From NCBI GenBank assembly GCA_028293265.1, contig JAQGPB010000547.1, forward strand, positions 1 to 7,025: a stretch of DNA of 7,025 nucleotides, given 5' to 3'. The notes beneath the pieces were generated by a model, which was given only the letters and a program-made list of their open reading frames with translations, searched no databases and was not told the DNA's origin. How positions within the stretch are numbered: the stretch's first letter is position 1; the number at the start of each line of letters is the position of its first letter. The position numbers were made by a program, and so were the translations under genes. This DNA is from Pedosphaera sp. (GTDB lineage: Bacteria; Verrucomicrobiota; Verrucomicrobiae; Limisphaerales; Pedosphaeraceae). Positions 6,153 through 7,025 of this stretch are shown here, piece after piece.

Positions 6153-6950
6153 ATGAAGACAAAAGTAGCATTCATAATTCTTGCGCTCATCGCCATCGGC
6201 CTGGGCATTGGTTTGATCTCGCTCAAGAACCAGGCCGCCAAACAGCATGAGGACGATGTGGCCACGATTTTGGTCCATTCCAACCAGGTCACCGATGTCA
6301 CCACCAAGCTGGAAGAGCAAAAACAAGTCAATCTGACGCTGCAACAGGATCTGGCCACCCGCAAAGAGGAGTACACGAAACTTTCCAACGTATTGAGCCA
6401 GACCACGGAAAGCCTGACCAAAACCGAAGCCGAGCTCAAGGCGCAGAAGGAGGAAACCGCCAAGCGCGACACCCGGATCACCGAACTCGAAGGCCAGAAT
6501 GCCACGCTCGACAAACAGGCCGTGGACCTGAAAGGCTCGATCAACAACCTGGAAGTGCAGATCGCCTCCACGCAAAAGAAACTGGACGCCTCGGAAGGCG
6601 ACAAGGCGTTTCTCACCAAGGAACTCAACCGGCTGATGGTGGAGAAGGCGGAATTGGAACGCCAGTTCAACGACCTCGCCGTGCTCCGCACCCAGGTCAA
6701 GAAACTGAAGGAGGAACTTTCCGTCGCGCGCCGTTTGGAATGGATCCGGCAGGGTCTCTTCGCCCGGCAGTCTGAGAAAGGCGCGCAGCAACTGATGGAA
6801 CGCGCGCCCGTCACCACGGTGGCCAGCACCAAGCCCGCCGCGACCAATGCGTATGATTTGAATGTGGAGGTCAAATCCGATGGCTCGGTCAAGGTCATAC
6901 CACCCCTCACCAATCCGCCGTCAGCAGTTCCTCCGCCCGCCCGGCAATGA
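6153..6950 (+). CDS. Membrane-anchored coiled-coil protein of unknown function
   Basis: This 265-residue protein has a short basic start (Lys2, Lys4) and one hydrophobic helix at about 5-24 without a clear signal-peptidase site, so it is most likely an uncleaved inner-membrane anchor with the rest in the periplasm. Residues about 45-195 are Glu/Lys/Gln/Leu-rich with heptad spacing, a long coiled coil. A more distinctive patch follows, VKKLKEELSVARRLEWIRQG (182-201), which looks conserved rather than purely structural. The end is Ala/Pro-rich with YDLNVEVKSDGSVKVIPP (234-251), then a Pro-rich tail. I do not recognise a characterised homologue. It could be an envelope scaffold or spacer. The ATG at 6153 lacks a ribosome binding site. 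Its TGA overlaps the start of moaA (ATGA), so the two are probably co-transcribed and translationally coupled. Confidence 0.8.
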   Translation: MKTKVAFIILALIAIGLGIGLISLKNQAAKQHEDDVATILVHSNQVTDVTTKLEEQKQVNLTLQQDLATRKEEYTKLSNVLSQTTESLTKTEAELKAQKEETAKRDTRITELEGQNATLDKQAVDLKGSINNLEVQIASTQKKLDASEGDKAFLTKELNRLMVEKAELERQFNDLAVLRTQVKKLKEELSVARRLEWIRQGLFARQSEKGAQQLMERAPVTTVASTKPAATNAYDLNVEVKSDGSVKVIPPLTNPPSAVPPPARQ

Positions 6951-7025
6951 CCCGTGACCCTCTGCTCGTTGATTCTCATGGCCGGGTGCTGCGCGACCTG
7001 CGGGTGAGCATCACCGACCGGTGCA
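6947..7025 (+). CDS. moaA: GTP 3',8-cyclase MoaA, N-terminal fragment (3' end outside window)
   Basis: The 26 visible codons give MTRDPLLVDSHGRVLRDLRV followed by SITDRC. The stretch LRDLRVSITDRC is the typical entry of MoaA, leading into the CxxxCxxC motif that holds the radical-SAM 4Fe-4S cluster. The last complete codon, TGC at 7022-7024, is the first of those three cysteines. MoaA uses S-adenosylmethionine to rearrange GTP in the first step of molybdenum cofactor synthesis, together with MoaC. The ATG at 6947 overlaps the stop of the coiled-coil gene by ATGA, and no Shine-Dalgarno precedes it, consistent with translational coupling. The domain with the second, C-terminal cluster lies outside the window, so integrity cannot be judged. 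Confidence 0.85.
   Translation, partial: MTRDPLLVDSHGRVLRDLRVSITDRC

Noticed and set aside
6060..6791. 243-codon minus-strand Leu/Phe-rich frame opposite the coiled-coil gene
   Set aside because: Antisense of Glu/Lys/Gln codons yields Leu/Phe-rich sequence that mimics membrane protein. The plus strand has a natural anchor plus heptads and links directly into moaA.

Overview
The window looks like ordinary chromosomal DNA from a GC-rich bacterium with a Gram-negative-type envelope. A verrucomicrobial source (Pedosphaera/Limisphaera-like) is my best guess. It rests on the large putative ABC-exporter permease, the free-standing Lon-N protein paired with a DUF1844 protein, and the TonB-less, coiled-coil-rich envelope genes. 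It rests on remembered family distribution, not on a search. I see no phage, transposase, CRISPR, rRNA or tRNA.

Layout from left to right: (1) the 3' end of a plus-strand gene, possibly a hydrolase, ends at 167 and directly abuts (2) a minus-strand, roughly 12-helix ABC-2-type permease (168-1913). (3) A divergent intergenic region of about 157 bp carries a candidate promoter for each direction. (4) Next comes serA, a full-length long-form D-3-phosphoglycerate dehydrogenase with ACT domain (2071-3660), followed after 58 bp by (5) a secreted parvulin-type peptidyl-prolyl isomerase (3719-4825). (6) A hairpin-forming repeat (4846-4910) sits between convergent genes. (7) A minus-strand two-gene unit follows, a Lon-N domain protein (5398-6063) and a DUF1844 protein (4913-5395), translationally coupled with a 2-nt gap. 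(8) A short divergent spacer leads to (9) a membrane-anchored coiled-coil protein (6153-6950), whose stop codon overlaps the start of (10) moaA, cut by the window edge just after the first cluster cysteine.

Functionally this is a mix of core metabolism (serine biosynthesis, molybdenum cofactor synthesis), envelope protein folding and export, and poorly characterised conserved genes. The most useful second-look items are a recurrent promoter arrangement that would give leaderless or very short-leader mRNAs on genes without a Shine-Dalgarno, the hairpin repeat between the convergent genes, the coupled LonN/DUF1844 pair, and the overlap of the coiled-coil gene with moaA. I found no convincing evidence of a wholly new system here.
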